Below are positions 55,964 through 64,000 of a stretch of DNA of 64,000 bases, piece after piece. The position numbers and the translations under genes were made by a program. The DNA comes from Parvibaculaceae bacterium (GTDB lineage Bacteria > Pseudomonadota > Alphaproteobacteria > Parvibaculales > Parvibaculaceae): assembly GCA_019636015.1 (NCBI GenBank), contig JAHBYJ010000001.1, positions 1,922,001 to 1,986,000 on the forward strand. The letters are read 5' to 3'. The notes beneath the pieces were generated by a model. That model was not told where the DNA came from and ran no database searches. It saw only the letters and a program-made list of their open reading frames with translations. Position 1 is the stretch's first letter; every line of letters starts with the position of its first letter.

Positions 55964-57508
55964 ATGCAGGTCACGGTTACGAACGCGGACGGATTGAAGC
56001 GCGAATTGAAGATTCAGGTTCCGGCAGGGGACCTCGAAGCCAAGCTCGGCGCAAAGCTCGACGAACTGAAAAATCAGGTCCGCCTCAAGGGCTTCCGCCC
56101 CGGCAAGGTGCCGGTGAGCCATCTGCGCAAGACCTTCGGCAAGCAGGTCATGGGCGAGGTGATCCAGGAGACTGTCGGCGAGTCGAGCCAGAAGGCGATC
56201 GAAGGCGAAGCGCTGCGCCCCGCCTTCCAGCCCTCAATCGATGTCGAAGGCGAAATCCAGGACGTGATCGACGGCAAGTCGGACCTCACTTTCAAGGTGA
56301 GCTTCGAAGTCATCCCGACCTTCGATCTGGCCGACTTTTCAAAGGTTTCGCTGGAGCGCCTCACCGCCGAGGTGAAGGACGAGGAGATCGACGAGGCCCT
56401 GAAGCGCCTCTCCGAAAACCAGAAGAATTTCGAGGCCCGCGCCGAAGGTGCGAAGGCCGAGAATGGCGACCTTCTGACCATCGACTTCGTCGGCAAGATC
56501 GACGGCGTCGCCTTTGACGGCGGTTCCGCCGAAGACGCCAATCTGGAACTCGGCTCCGGCCGCTTCATTCCCGGTTTCGAGGAACAGCTCGTCGGCGCCA
56601 AGGTGGGCGACGAGGTTGAGGTAAAGGTGACCTTCCCGGCCGAATACGGTGCCGAACATCTGGCCGGCAAGGATGCCGTCTTCGATGTGAAGGTGAAGGA
56701 AGTGAAGGCCCCGGCGGAAGTGAAGGTGGACGACGAGTTCGCCAAGCGCTTCGGCCTCGAGAGCCTCGAGAAGCTTCGCGAGGCTCTGACCGAGCAGATG
56801 AAGGGCGACTACGCCCAGATGTCGCGCCAGCACCTGAAGCGCGCCATGCTCGACAAGCTGGACGAGCTGCACAGCTTCGATCTGCCGCCGACCATGGTCG
56901 AGCAGGAATTCAACCAGATCTGGCACCAGTTCGAGCACGAGCTGCAGCACCAGAACAAGACCGCCGCCGATCTCGACCAGCCGGAAGAGGAAGTGCGCGC
57001 GGAGTACCGCAAGATCGCCGAGCGCCGTGTGCGCCTTGGCCTGGTGCTCGCCGAAGTCGGCGAGAAGAACGCGATCACGGTCACGGACCAGGAACTCAAC
57101 CAGGCGCTCGCCGCCCGGGCCCGCCAGTTCCCCGGCCAGGAGCGTCAGGTCTTCCAGTACTACCAGCAGAATCCGCAGGCCGCGCAGGAACTCCGCGCCC
57201 CGATCTTCGAGGACAAGGTGGTGGACTTCATCGCCGAACTCGCGACCGTGACCGACAAGGTGGTGAGCCGCGACGAACTCTTCACCGATCCGGATGCCGA
57301 CGAGCACGATCATCACCATCACGACCACGACCATGATCACGACCACGACCATGGTCACGACCACGATCATGATCACGACCACGAGCATGGCGACGCCAAG
57401 CCGGCGAAGAAGCCCGCGGCGAAGAAGGCGGCTGCCAAGAAGGATGACGACGGCGAGAAGAAGCCCGCCGCCAAGAAGGCCGCCCCCAAGAAGAAAAAAG
57501 AAGACTGA
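55964..57508 (+). CDS. tig: Trigger factor with His-rich, Lys-rich C-terminal tail
   Basis: 514-residue ribosome-associated chaperone and peptidyl-prolyl isomerase. The ribosome-binding loop GFRPGK (43-48) is followed by the PPIase domain (GDLLTIDFVGKIDGVAFDGGSAED, LGSGRFIPGFEEQLVGAKVGDE) and the helical chaperone domain (LDELHSFDLPPTMVEQEFNQI). Beyond the usual end (about residue 440) is a 28-residue block (448-475) with 16 His alternating mostly with Asp, then a Lys/Ala-rich tail to the end. This tail is not part of the standard family and looks like a metal-binding (Ni/Co/Zn) tag. Stop is followed by a terminator. Confidence 0.95.
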   Translation: MQVTVTNADGLKRELKIQVPAGDLEAKLGAKLDELKNQVRLKGFRPGKVPVSHLRKTFGKQVMGEVIQETVGESSQKAIEGEALRPAFQPSIDVEGEIQDVIDGKSDLTFKVSFEVIPTFDLADFSKVSLERLTAEVKDEEIDEALKRLSENQKNFEARAEGAKAENGDLLTIDFVGKIDGVAFDGGSAEDANLELGSGRFIPGFEEQLVGAKVGDEVEVKVTFPAEYGAEHLAGKDAVFDVKVKEVKAPAEVKVDDEFAKRFGLESLEKLREALTEQMKGDYAQMSRQHLKRAMLDKLDELHSFDLPPTMVEQEFNQIWHQFEHELQHQNKTAADLDQPEEEVRAEYRKIAERRVRLGLVLAEVGEKNAITVTDQELNQALAARARQFPGQERQVFQYYQQNPQAAQELRAPIFEDKVVDFIAELATVTDKVVSRDELFTDPDADEHDHHHHDHDHDHDHDHGHDHDHDHDHEHGDAKPAKKPAAKKAAAKKDDDGEKKPAAKKAAPKKKKED

Positions 57509-57532
57509 GCGGCGCGCCATCGCACCGAACGG

Positions 57533-57563
57533 AAAGGGCCCGGTTCATCGCCGGGCCCTTTTT
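57533..57563. terminator. Terminator between trigger factor and TPR gene
   Basis: Stem AAAGGGCCCGG / CCGGGCCCTTT with a 7-base loop (TTCATCG) followed by a T run. Bidirectional between convergent genes. Confidence 0.88.
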
Positions 57564-57564
57564 G

Positions 57565-58830
57565 TTACCGGCGGCCCGCCGCGAGCGACTTCAGTTCATG
57601 TAGCGCCGCTGAATATTCAATGAAGGCGCGAGGACAAATCTCACGCGCCGCTTCCAGCGCCGCCTTCCCGCGCCGGTCGCCACGCGCCGCCTGCGCCGCG
57701 CCGAGAAAGAACTGCACTTCGCAGAGCTGCTCGCGTTGAACGGAGGGCGTGCCTTCAGCCGCCTTCTCGAACAAGGCCTCCCGGTCGATCAGACCCGCGA
57801 AGAAATCCAGAATGGGCCGCGGCCAATCGTCGGAGAATTTCTCGGCATGGGACCGGAGAACGGCAGGTTGCGGCTTGCCGGACCGGAGATGGACGAGGTG
57901 CAGCCACAGAGCCGGGTACACGTAGCCAGTCTCGAACGCGAGCGACTGTTCAAGGTCGCGCCGTGCGGCGTCCAGGCGCCTGAGGTGATAATTCGCCCTG
58001 CCGCGCCCATTGAATGCGCTGCGCTGCTCCGGATCGAGATCGATGGCAGTGTCGAAATCGTGAAGCGCCTCGTTGAACTCGCCGGCTGCTACGCGGGATA
58101 CGCCGCGGGCATGATGGATTTCCGCCATGCGCGGTTTGAGGCGGATGGCTTTCTCGAACTCCTGCTGCGCCAGGTCATGTGCGGCGACATTGTCGAGCGC
58201 GATGCCGCGTTCGAGATGACCCATATAGTCATACGAATCCTTCAGCGGTATTGCGAGGGCATCCTCGATAGCCTTGTCGGTCATGCCCCGCTCCGCATGA
58301 GCCATGGCCCGCTTGGGCAGCAGATAGCTTCGAAAGTCCGGCTGCAGCTCCATTACCGCATCGTAGTCTTCGATGGCCCCTTCATGGTTGAGAAGGCTTT
58401 CATGCAACGAGGCGCGGCCGAGCCGGGCAGGAACGTCCGAAGGGACGAGCGTCAGAAGTTCGGTCAGATCGGAAAGGGCTTCGTCATACCGGCCATTCCG
58501 TTCGTGCACGAAGCTGCGGAACCGGTAGCTGATCCCGTCTGGCGACATCTTGATGGCGGCGCTGAAATCTGCGGCGGCGTTCTCGTCCTCGTAGGCCCGG
58601 TAATGCATCATGCCGCGCATCTTGAAAGCTTCGGCTTTCTGATGCGGAAGCAGAAAGGGGGAAACCGTAGCCGCCGCCAGGTGGTCGAGGGCGAGTTCCG
58701 TTTCACCCGCCAGAAGCGCCTGTCTGGCGGCGGCCAGGTTGCTTGCAAACCCGACATAGAGCGCATGTGCACCGGCCAGCGCCAGCAGGGCGAGGAGGAT
58801 GCCGCCCAGAATGAGTCCGATCTTGCGCAC
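57565..58830 (-). CDS. TPR-repeat protein with membrane anchor
   Basis: 421 residues: one hydrophobic N-terminal segment (MRKIGLILGGILLALLALAGAHAL) that is a signal or anchor, then about eight tetratricopeptide repeats (for example FKMRGMMHYRAYEDENAAADFSAAI, ALSDLTELLTLVPSDVPARLGRA, AIEDYDAVMELQPDFRSYLL, GRGRANYHLRRLDAARRDLEQSL). Probably a periplasmic or membrane-facing protein-interaction scaffold. Partners unknown. Divergent from the ornithine decarboxylase gene. Confidence 0.85.
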   Translation of the reverse strand: MRKIGLILGGILLALLALAGAHALYVGFASNLAAARQALLAGETELALDHLAAATVSPFLLPHQKAEAFKMRGMMHYRAYEDENAAADFSAAIKMSPDGISYRFRSFVHERNGRYDEALSDLTELLTLVPSDVPARLGRASLHESLLNHEGAIEDYDAVMELQPDFRSYLLPKRAMAHAERGMTDKAIEDALAIPLKDSYDYMGHLERGIALDNVAAHDLAQQEFEKAIRLKPRMAEIHHARGVSRVAAGEFNEALHDFDTAIDLDPEQRSAFNGRGRANYHLRRLDAARRDLEQSLAFETGYVYPALWLHLVHLRSGKPQPAVLRSHAEKFSDDWPRPILDFFAGLIDREALFEKAAEGTPSVQREQLCEVQFFLGAAQAARGDRRGKAALEAAREICPRAFIEYSAALHELKSLAAGRR

Positions 58831-59087
58831 GATGTCCTCTCTTCCGTCGTCCGCCGTCGATTGTGGCCGAACGAAGGCGAGCCGTCGTTAGGATTCTGTT
58901 AGGAAAAAAAATCCGCGCCCGGCCCAAAAACCTGTTGCACGGACTCAGCGATACCTATATCTCCGCGCATCACAAGACGCACACGCACGTGCCACTGGCC
59001 CATCGCAGGTTTATGCAACGACGGAAAGCGTCCTTTTTGGATCACGCCGGTCTCTGGAAGAGCCGGGTCTGAAAAAGGGTGTTTACG
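58831..59087 (+). other. Leader region of the ornithine decarboxylase gene
   Basis: 257-base divergent intergenic region. The right part holds a 19-codon ORF and a hairpin (CCGG TCTCT / AGAG CCGG, 59047-59066) just before the decarboxylase ribosome site (AAAAAGGG, 59072-59079). Alphaproteobacterial ornithine decarboxylase genes are known to carry a conserved leader element named speF; whether this leader matches it I could not test. Confidence 0.5.
59013..59072 (+). CDS. Possible 19-residue leader peptide upstream of ornithine decarboxylase
   Basis: ATG to TGA encodes MQRRKASFLDHAGLWKSRV. The stop ends 15 bases before the decarboxylase ATG and just before its ribosome site; an AGG-containing stretch (GCAGG) precedes the ATG at a usable distance. 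Gammaproteobacterial speF is controlled by an ornithine-sensing arrest peptide in the same position, so a comparable role is plausible, but the sequences are not clearly related and this is inference. Confidence 0.5.
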   Translation: MQRRKASFLDHAGLWKSRV

Positions 59088-60389
59088 ATGTTCGCTCCCG
59101 AGCAGGGCCGCCGTGCCCGTTCGCGCATCTCCACGAAATCCGCCGCCAAGTCGGTTCCGGCCACGAAGCCGGTGTCGTCCGCGAAAATCTCCGCGCGCCG
59201 CAAGCCGCGCCTTCGCCTCGTGCCGAAGGCGGCCGAGCTGCCGCTCGAGCGCGGCGGCCTGCCGCCCAAGATCGCGCGTTATCTCGCCACCGCCGAGATC
59301 CCTTCGCCCTGCCTTGTGGTCGATGTCGACATCGTTGCCCACAATTTCGAGGAGCTTGCCCGCTCGCTTCCCGACGCGCGCATCTTCTACGCGGTGAAGG
59401 CGAACCCGGCCGACGAGATCGTCTCGCGTCTGGCGGGCCTCGGCTCGGCCTTCGACACGGCCAGCATGGGCGAGATCGATCTCTGCCTCGGCCACGGCGT
59501 GTCCCCGGACCGTCTGTCCTTCGGCAACACGATCAAGAAGGAACGCGACATCGCGGAGGCCTACGCGAAGGGCGTGCGCATGTACGCCTTCGACAGCGCC
59601 GCCGAACTCGACAAGATCGCTCGCGTAGCGCCCGGCTCGAAGGTCTATTGCCGCGTGCTCATGGAATGCGAAGGCGCCGAATGGCCGCTCTCGCGCAAGT
59701 TCGGTTGCGAGCCCGACATGGCCGCGGACCTGCTCGTGCGCGCGAAGGAACTCGGCCTCGATGCCTATGGCGTCTCCTTCCATGTCGGCTCGCAGCAGAC
59801 CGACCTCACGCAGTACGACAAGGCGCTGGCGCTCTCGCTGTCGCTCTTCCGTGCGCTTGAGGCGCGCGGCGTGAACCTGCGCATGGTCAACATGGGCGGC
59901 GGCTTCCCGTCGCGCTACCGCACCGACGTGCCCTCGATTGCCGCCTATGGCGCGGCGATCCGCGAGGCGCTCGCGCGGCACTTCGGCGACAACCAGCCGG
60001 ACGTGATCGTGGAGCCCGGCCGCGGCGTCGTCGGCGATGCCGGCGTCATCCAGGCCGAAGTCGTCCTCGTCTCCGAAAAGGGCGGCGACGATGCGCGACG
60101 ATGGGTCTATCTCGATGCGGGCAAGTTCCATGGCCTCGCCGAGACGATGGACGAGGCGATCAAGTACCGCCTGCTGACCTCGAAGGATGGCGGGGACACC
60201 TCGCCCGTCGTCCTTGCCGGTCCGACCTGCGACAGCGCCGACATTCTCTACGAGAAGACGGATTACCGTCTCCCGTCGGCGCTCGAAGCGGGCGACAAGG
60301 TCTGGATCCTCGCGACGGGCGCCTACACGACCACCTATTCGGCGGTCGCGTTCAACGGCTTCCCCCCGCTCGCCAGCGTCTGCATCTGA
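59088..60389 (+). CDS. Ornithine/lysine decarboxylase (fold type III PLP enzyme)
   Basis: 433 residues. After a basic, disordered N-terminal extension of about 45 residues (Arg/Ser/Lys-rich) comes the alanine-racemase-type barrel: LPDARIFYAVKANPADEIV (PLP-Lys), FDTASMGEIDLCL, KERDIAEAYAKGV, SFHVGSQQTD, NMGGGFPSRY, EPGRGVVGDAGV, and the C-terminal GPTCDSADILYEKTDYRLP (active-site Cys) and AYTTTYSAVAFNGF. Eukaryotic-like ornithine decarboxylases of alphaproteobacteria have this pattern; they make putrescine for polyamines. ATG at 59088 is preferred over an in-frame GTG at 59079. Confidence 0.9.
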   Translation: MFAPEQGRRARSRISTKSAAKSVPATKPVSSAKISARRKPRLRLVPKAAELPLERGGLPPKIARYLATAEIPSPCLVVDVDIVAHNFEELARSLPDARIFYAVKANPADEIVSRLAGLGSAFDTASMGEIDLCLGHGVSPDRLSFGNTIKKERDIAEAYAKGVRMYAFDSAAELDKIARVAPGSKVYCRVLMECEGAEWPLSRKFGCEPDMAADLLVRAKELGLDAYGVSFHVGSQQTDLTQYDKALALSLSLFRALEARGVNLRMVNMGGGFPSRYRTDVPSIAAYGAAIREALARHFGDNQPDVIVEPGRGVVGDAGVIQAEVVLVSEKGGDDARRWVYLDAGKFHGLAETMDEAIKYRLLTSKDGGDTSPVVLAGPTCDSADILYEKTDYRLPSALEAGDKVWILATGAYTTTYSAVAFNGFPPLASVCI

Positions 60390-60446
60390 TCGCATTGCAT
60401 TGATGGAAAGGGAAAGGGCGCGGCACTGCCGCCGCCCACCCGCCAT

Positions 60447-60980
60447 ATGGACACGAACATGAAGATCGTTCACGAGGAACTCGCCCACGGCCCCGCCGTG
60501 GAAAAGCTGGTCGCCGAGGCTTTCGGCCCGGACCGCTTCGAGAAGACGGTATACCGGTTCCGCGACGGTGTGGATGCCGAAGCCTCGCTCTCGCTTGTCG
60601 CGCTCGACAAGGGCGAGGTCGTCGGCACGCTCCGCTTCTGGCCGGTCGAGATCGAGGGTGGCGTCTCCGCGCTGCTGCTCGGCCCGCTCGTCACCGCGCC
60701 TTCGCGTCAGGGTGAAGGCATCGGCAGCCGCCTGATGAAGGCGGGTCTCGCCCGCGCCACGGCCGAGGGCCACCGCATCGTCATTCTGGTTGGCGACGAG
60801 CCCTATTACCGCCGCTTCGGTTTCACCCGCGCGCTCGCCCGCAGGCTCGAACTGCCGGGCTGGGTCGACCCGGCCCGTTTCCTTGCCCGCGAACTCGTCT
60901 CCGGCGCTCTCACAGGCGTTTCGGGCATGGTCCGCCGGGCAGGCGGGACGGAGAAGGCCGCCGCCCGCTCCGCCGCTTGA
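60447..60980 (+). CDS. GNAT family N-acetyltransferase
   Basis: 177 residues with the GNAT acetyl-CoA site (VTAPSRQGEGIGSRLMKAGLARATAEGHRIVILVGDEPYYRRFGF). Similar to YhbS-type acetyltransferases, in which LGPLVTAP precedes the QGxGxG loop. The C-terminal tail is a short Ala/Arg-rich extension. It follows ornithine decarboxylase by 57 bases; a link to polyamine acetylation would be a guess. Confidence 0.85.
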   Translation: MDTNMKIVHEELAHGPAVEKLVAEAFGPDRFEKTVYRFRDGVDAEASLSLVALDKGEVVGTLRFWPVEIEGGVSALLLGPLVTAPSRQGEGIGSRLMKAGLARATAEGHRIVILVGDEPYYRRFGFTRALARRLELPGWVDPARFLARELVSGALTGVSGMVRRAGGTEKAAARSAA

Positions 60981-60998
60981 GGCATCCCCGCCGGTGGC

Positions 60999-61568
60999 TC
61001 AGCTGCCGGCGGAAGGAGCCGCCGCTTGGGCGTCGCGCTTGGCGAATTCGGCGACCAGATCTTCGATGAAGATCGAGATGTTCTTCTTGATCGCGCCCTC
61101 GTTGGCGAGGCGCAGTCGCTCATACCCGAGCAGAGCGTCCGAGAAATTCGCCGTGTATTCGCAACTGACGTCCTTTTCATAGACGCGCTCGTTCGTGTCG
61201 GCTGTCGCGAGGCGGTAATAGACGCGCGACCCGACGGTCACGTCGAACCCGCCCAGCGGTTGTTTCAGGTCGACAAGCGTTGCCTCGAGCTTGAACCGCG
61301 GCGAGCTGTTGGTGTGGAGCGCATGCAGCATCAGCGATTGTTCCAGCGCCGCCTTGAACTCGTTGTTGCCGACATTCGACATCCAGAGGGGGTTTGTCTC
61401 CTTGCCGCCCGATATTTCGGAGACGGTGATCGCTCGCTTCAGGGACGAGTTTTCAGAGATGATTGTTGCGCTGCTGACGGGCGCCGTCATGGCCCCGGTG
61501 CGTGCACCGGAAGCGCACGCGGACAGCGATGTAAGAACGACGAACAGCAGGACAAATCTGGATGTCAT
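60999..61568 (-). CDS. Predicted lipoprotein, unknown function
   Basis: 189 residues from the ATG at 61568. Signal peptide with lipobox LTSLSACASG (Cys in SAC), then a compact domain: KRAITVSEISGGKETNPLWMSNVGNNEFKAALEQSLMLHAL and VDLKQPLGGFDVTVGSRVYYRLA. Probably anchored in the outer membrane. Convergent with the GNAT gene and divergent from another lipoprotein gene 88 bases away. No family I can name. Confidence 0.7.
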   Translation of the reverse strand: MTSRFVLLFVVLTSLSACASGARTGAMTAPVSSATIISENSSLKRAITVSEISGGKETNPLWMSNVGNNEFKAALEQSLMLHALHTNSSPRFKLEATLVDLKQPLGGFDVTVGSRVYYRLATADTNERVYEKDVSCEYTANFSDALLGYERLRLANEGAIKKNISIFIEDLVAEFAKRDAQAAAPSAGS

Positions 61569-61655
61569 TGGTTTCCCCCCAACTAGAACTGGCTTTTCAC
61601 CATGCCGTAATTTACCGATAATGAAAAGATGGGGACTGGCCGAGGGGGGGATGAG

Positions 61656-62060
61656 ATGAAAACGGAATGGACGGCCCTGCGCCAATTGAGCGCGCTGGTA
61701 TTGCTGGCCGGGCTGACAGCCTGCGGCGGTCGCGTTTCCAACGAGGTGCAGCAGGTAAGGCCGAGTGACGGCGCGCTCACTTGCGACCATCTGGAAGCTG
61801 AACTTCACGTCAACCGGTCGCAGATGGCGGAATTGACGGGTGAAAGGCAGACGGCGAATGAGCACAATGCGGGAAAGATCGCTGGCGCCGTGCTTGTGCC
61901 CGCCTATATCCTTTTCCTTGATTTGTCCGATACCGAGAAGAAGGAAGCCGAAGCCCTGATGCGCCGCAACCAGGAGCTCGAGCGTCTGATGGCCGCGCGA
62001 TCCTGCGGCGAGCCCGCAAAAGCCCCTGATGGCGCCGTGGCTATGGAGCCGGTTTCCTGA
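61656..62060 (+). CDS. Predicted small lipoprotein, unknown function
   Basis: 134 residues from the ATG at 61656. Signal peptide with lipobox LAGLTACGGR, a mature region with CDHLEAELHVNRSQMAELTGERQ (helical), a hydrophobic patch (GKIAGAVLVPAYILFLDLS) and a helical ERLMAARSCG end. Divergent from the lipoprotein gene on the minus strand. No function assigned. Confidence 0.7.
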   Translation: MKTEWTALRQLSALVLLAGLTACGGRVSNEVQQVRPSDGALTCDHLEAELHVNRSQMAELTGERQTANEHNAGKIAGAVLVPAYILFLDLSDTEKKEAEALMRRNQELERLMAARSCGEPAKAPDGAVAMEPVS

Positions 62061-62259
62061 CGCAGGGGGGCGAAATCCGCCGTTCCGGCCCCTATATACG
62101 TTGCGCTAGTGTTCTGAACCGTCCATTTACCGAATCGGACTATTCAGTTTCATGCGGTATTGCATGGGAATTCCGCCCTCGCGCCCTTTGCAGGGAGGCG
62201 GCGCTCCCTGCTAAACATGGCCGAAGGTCCCCGAACCGTCCGTCGCCCCAGGAGAGACA

Positions 62260-62889
62260 ATGAAAGACCCCATCGATACCTATATGAACCTCGTGCCGAT
62301 GGTGGTCGAGCAGACCAACCGGGGTGAGCGCGCCTATGACATTTTCTCGCGCCTGCTGAAGGAACACATCATCTTCGTTGCAGGCCCCGTCGAGGACGGC
62401 ATGGCGATGCTCGTCACGGCGCAGCTTCTTTTCCTCGAGGCGGAGAATCCGAAAAAGGAAATCTCCATGTACATCAACTCGCCGGGCGGCGTGGTGACGT
62501 CGGGCCTCGCGATCTACGATACGATGCAGCACATCCGCCCGCCCGTTGCGACGGTCTGCATGGGTCAGGCGGCGTCCATGGGCTCGCTGCTGCTGGCCGC
62601 GGGCGAAAAGGGCATGCGCCACGCGCTCCCCAATTCCCGCATCATGGTGCATCAGCCTTCGGGCGGATTTCAGGGGCAGGCGACGGATATCGAAATCCAC
62701 GCGCGTGAAACCATTGCGATTCGCCAGCGCCTGAACGAGATCTATGTGAAGCACACCGGACAGAGCATGAAGTCCATTGAAGACGCGCTCGAGCGCGACA
62801 ACTTCATGAGTCCGGAACGCGCCAAGGAGTTCGGCATCGTCGACCATGTCGGCGTCGAGCGCCCGGCGGAAGGCGCGAAAAAGGGCTGA
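62260..62889 (+). CDS. clpP: ATP-dependent Clp protease proteolytic subunit
   Basis: 209-residue tetradecameric serine protease. Catalytic triad S106 ([12 protein letters not shown]), H131 ([10 protein letters not shown]) and D180 ([11 protein letters not shown]). N-terminal [22 protein letters not shown] is typical. Works with ClpX (next gene, 318 bases downstream) and ClpA. In Caulobacter-type bacteria ClpXP is needed for cell-cycle protein turnover. Confidence 0.97.
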   Translation: MKDPIDTYMNLVPMVVEQTNRGERAYDIFSRLLKEHIIFVAGPVEDGMAMLVTAQLLFLEAENPKKEISMYINSPGGVVTSGLAIYDTMQHIRPPVATVCMGQAASMGSLLLAAGEKGMRHALPNSRIMVHQPSGGFQGQATDIEIHARETIAIRQRLNEIYVKHTGQSMKSIEDALERDNFMSPERAKEFGIVDHVGVERPAEGAKKG

Positions 62890-63207
62890 AACACGCGCAG
62901 CTCTGCCCGAACTGGGGCAAATTTGCCACCGGACAAGGCGCAATCTGCACAAGATTCGGGCCGTTAACGCGCGGGGAACCGCGGTTTTCTGGCTCGTGCG
63001 GGACGGCGGCGCGGGTAATCAAATATTGATCCCCGCGCGAATAACATGCTCGTATGGCGTAGGGGTGACGGATTTCGGCATCCGTTTTGGCTGCCGGGCG
63101 TATATCAGTTGGGTTCCTTGATCGGGACCCGTACGGCAGGCACGGTTGGTGCATCGGAATCTAGCCAGGCATTTCCGGCCCGGCCTGTGGGTGACTAAGG
63201 AGTTTCT
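62890..63207 (+). other. clpP-clpX intergenic region
   Basis: No gene seen. The stretch is long enough for a separate clpX promoter. A Shine-Dalgarno AAGGAG (63197-63202) precedes the clpX ATG. No terminator is visible after clpP, so read-through is possible. Confidence 0.4.
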
Positions 63208-64000
63208 ATGAGCAAGGTGAGCGGCGGCGACTCCAAGAACACGCTCTACTGTTCCTTCTGCGGCAAGAGCCAGCATGAGGTCAGGAAGCTGATCGCGGGA
63301 CCGACCGTCTTTATCTGCGATGAGTGCGTCGAACTCTGCATGGACATCATTCGCGAGGAGAACAAGTCCTCGCTGGTGAAGTCGCGTGACGGCGTTCCCT
63401 CGCCGCAGGAAATCTGCGGTGTGCTGGACGATTATGTCATCGGCCAGAAGCATGCGAAGCGCGTGCTCTCTGTCGCGGTGCATAACCACTACAAGCGCCT
63501 CAATCACGCCGCGAAGAACAACGACGTTGAGCTGGCGAAGTCCAACATCCTGCTGATCGGCCCGACCGGTTGCGGCAAGACGCTGCTCGCGCAGACGCTC
63601 GCCCGCATTCTCGATGTGCCCTTCACCATGGCCGATGCGACGACGCTCACCGAAGCCGGCTATGTCGGCGAAGACGTCGAGAACATCATCCTGAAGCTGC
63701 TCCAGGCTGCCGACTACAATGTCGAGCGCGCGCAGCGCGGCATCGTCTACATCGACGAGGTCGACAAGATCAGCCGCAAGTCCGACAACCCGTCGATCAC
63801 GCGCGACGTGTCGGGCGAGGGCGTACAGCAGGCCCTGCTGAAGATCATGGAAGGCACCGTCGCCTCGGTTCCGCCGCAGGGCGGCCGCAAGCATCCGCAG
63901 CAGGAATTCCTGCAGGTGGACACGACGAACATCCTGTTCATCTGCGGCGGCGCCTTTGCCGGCCTCGAAAAGATCATCGGCCAGCGCGGCCGCGGCGCGG
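63208..64000 (+). CDS. clpX: ATP-dependent Clp protease ATPase subunit ClpX (partial, runs off the window)
   Basis: The first 264 codons are present and the gene continues past the end. N-terminal zinc-binding domain: [17 protein letters not shown] and [10 protein letters not shown] (four Cys). AAA+ domain: [18 protein letters not shown] (Walker A), [19 protein letters not shown] (pore region), [11 protein letters not shown] (Walker B), [16 protein letters not shown]. Unfolds substrates and feeds ClpP. The ATG at 63208 has a good ribosome site. Confidence 0.96.
   Translation, partial: MSKVSGGDSKNTLYCSFCGKSQHEVRKLIAGPTVFICDECVELCMDIIREENKSSLVKSRDGVPSPQEICGVLDDYVIGQKHAKRVLSVAVHNHYKRLNHAAKNNDVELAKSNILLIGPTGCGKTLLAQTLARILDVPFTMADATTLTEAGYVGEDVENIILKLLQAADYNVERAQRGIVYIDEVDKISRKSDNPSITRDVSGEGVQQALLKIMEGTVASVPPQGGRKHPQQEFLQVDTTNILFICGGAFAGLEKIIGQRGRGA

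Noticed and set aside
58899..60773. A 624-codon open frame on the minus strand
   Set aside because: Antisense to ornithine decarboxylase; the translated sequence is low-complexity (Arg/His/Ala) with no domain.
62085..62105. CCCCTATATA before clpP, like a heat-shock sigma factor -10 box
   Set aside because: No matching -35 element at the correct distance was found, so a sigma32 promoter is not supported.

Overview
The window is high-GC, densely coded chromosomal DNA from an alphaproteobacterium. Three features point that way: the iscR-iscS-sufBCDS-sufT-sufA order, the divergent tyrS/anmK pair, and an amidase-PBP1A-prfB block. A Parvibaculum-like or other Hyphomicrobiales-type bacterium fits best, but this is inference from gene order and protein style, not a match I could compute. 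No rRNA, CRISPR array, prophage or complete insertion sequence was seen. There is one tRNA (Leu, anticodon TAG).

Layout: 0.3-6.4 kb holds envelope genes (AMIN/Amidase_3 amidase, a DUF305 membrane protein, PBP1A, a BaiN-type flavoprotein). At 6.4-7.4 kb there is a palindromic repeat and an accessory DUF3883 nuclease-like gene. prfB (7.6-8.7 kb) carries the programmed +1 frameshift. A minus-strand block (8.8-12.2 kb) holds bactofilin, an M23 peptidase, a DUF455 ferritin-like protein and Bcp peroxiredoxin, followed by a 1160-residue AsmA/YhdP-type protein, a di-iron R2-like protein, tyrS and anmK. At 19.9-22.1 kb an AT-richer, horizontally acquired-looking KAP P-loop NTPase interrupts the core. 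The Fe-S cluster assembly operon fills 23.5-30.8 kb with chained 4-bp overlaps.

From 31 to 46 kb are lipid and aldehyde metabolism genes (two crotonases, an aldehyde dehydrogenase), a GGDEF protein, a DEAD helicase and parE. Next comes a two-gene minus-strand operon of a YqcI/YcgG heme-enzyme-like protein and a DUF1989 protein, divergent from an Old Yellow Enzyme and a DASS transporter. glnBA (46.0-47.9 kb) has a sigma54-type promoter and dyads resembling NtrC sites. From 48 to 56 kb are an aminotransferase, an esterase, a thiolase-like protein, a PagL-like deacylase, a YefM/YoeB toxin-antitoxin pair with its operator, a histidine phosphatase and nnr. The end holds tRNA-Leu, a trigger factor with an unusual His-rich tail, a TPR protein, ornithine decarboxylase behind a leader with a 19-codon upstream ORF, two divergent lipoproteins, clpP and the 5' part of clpX.

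The best candidates for undescribed biology are the YqcI/YcgG-DUF1989 pair (possible guanidino-group N-oxidation and deimination), the KAP NTPase and DUF3883 gene (possible defence genes, each next to the same type of 9-5-9 palindromic hairpin), the ornithine decarboxylase leader peptide, and the metal-binding-like tail of trigger factor.
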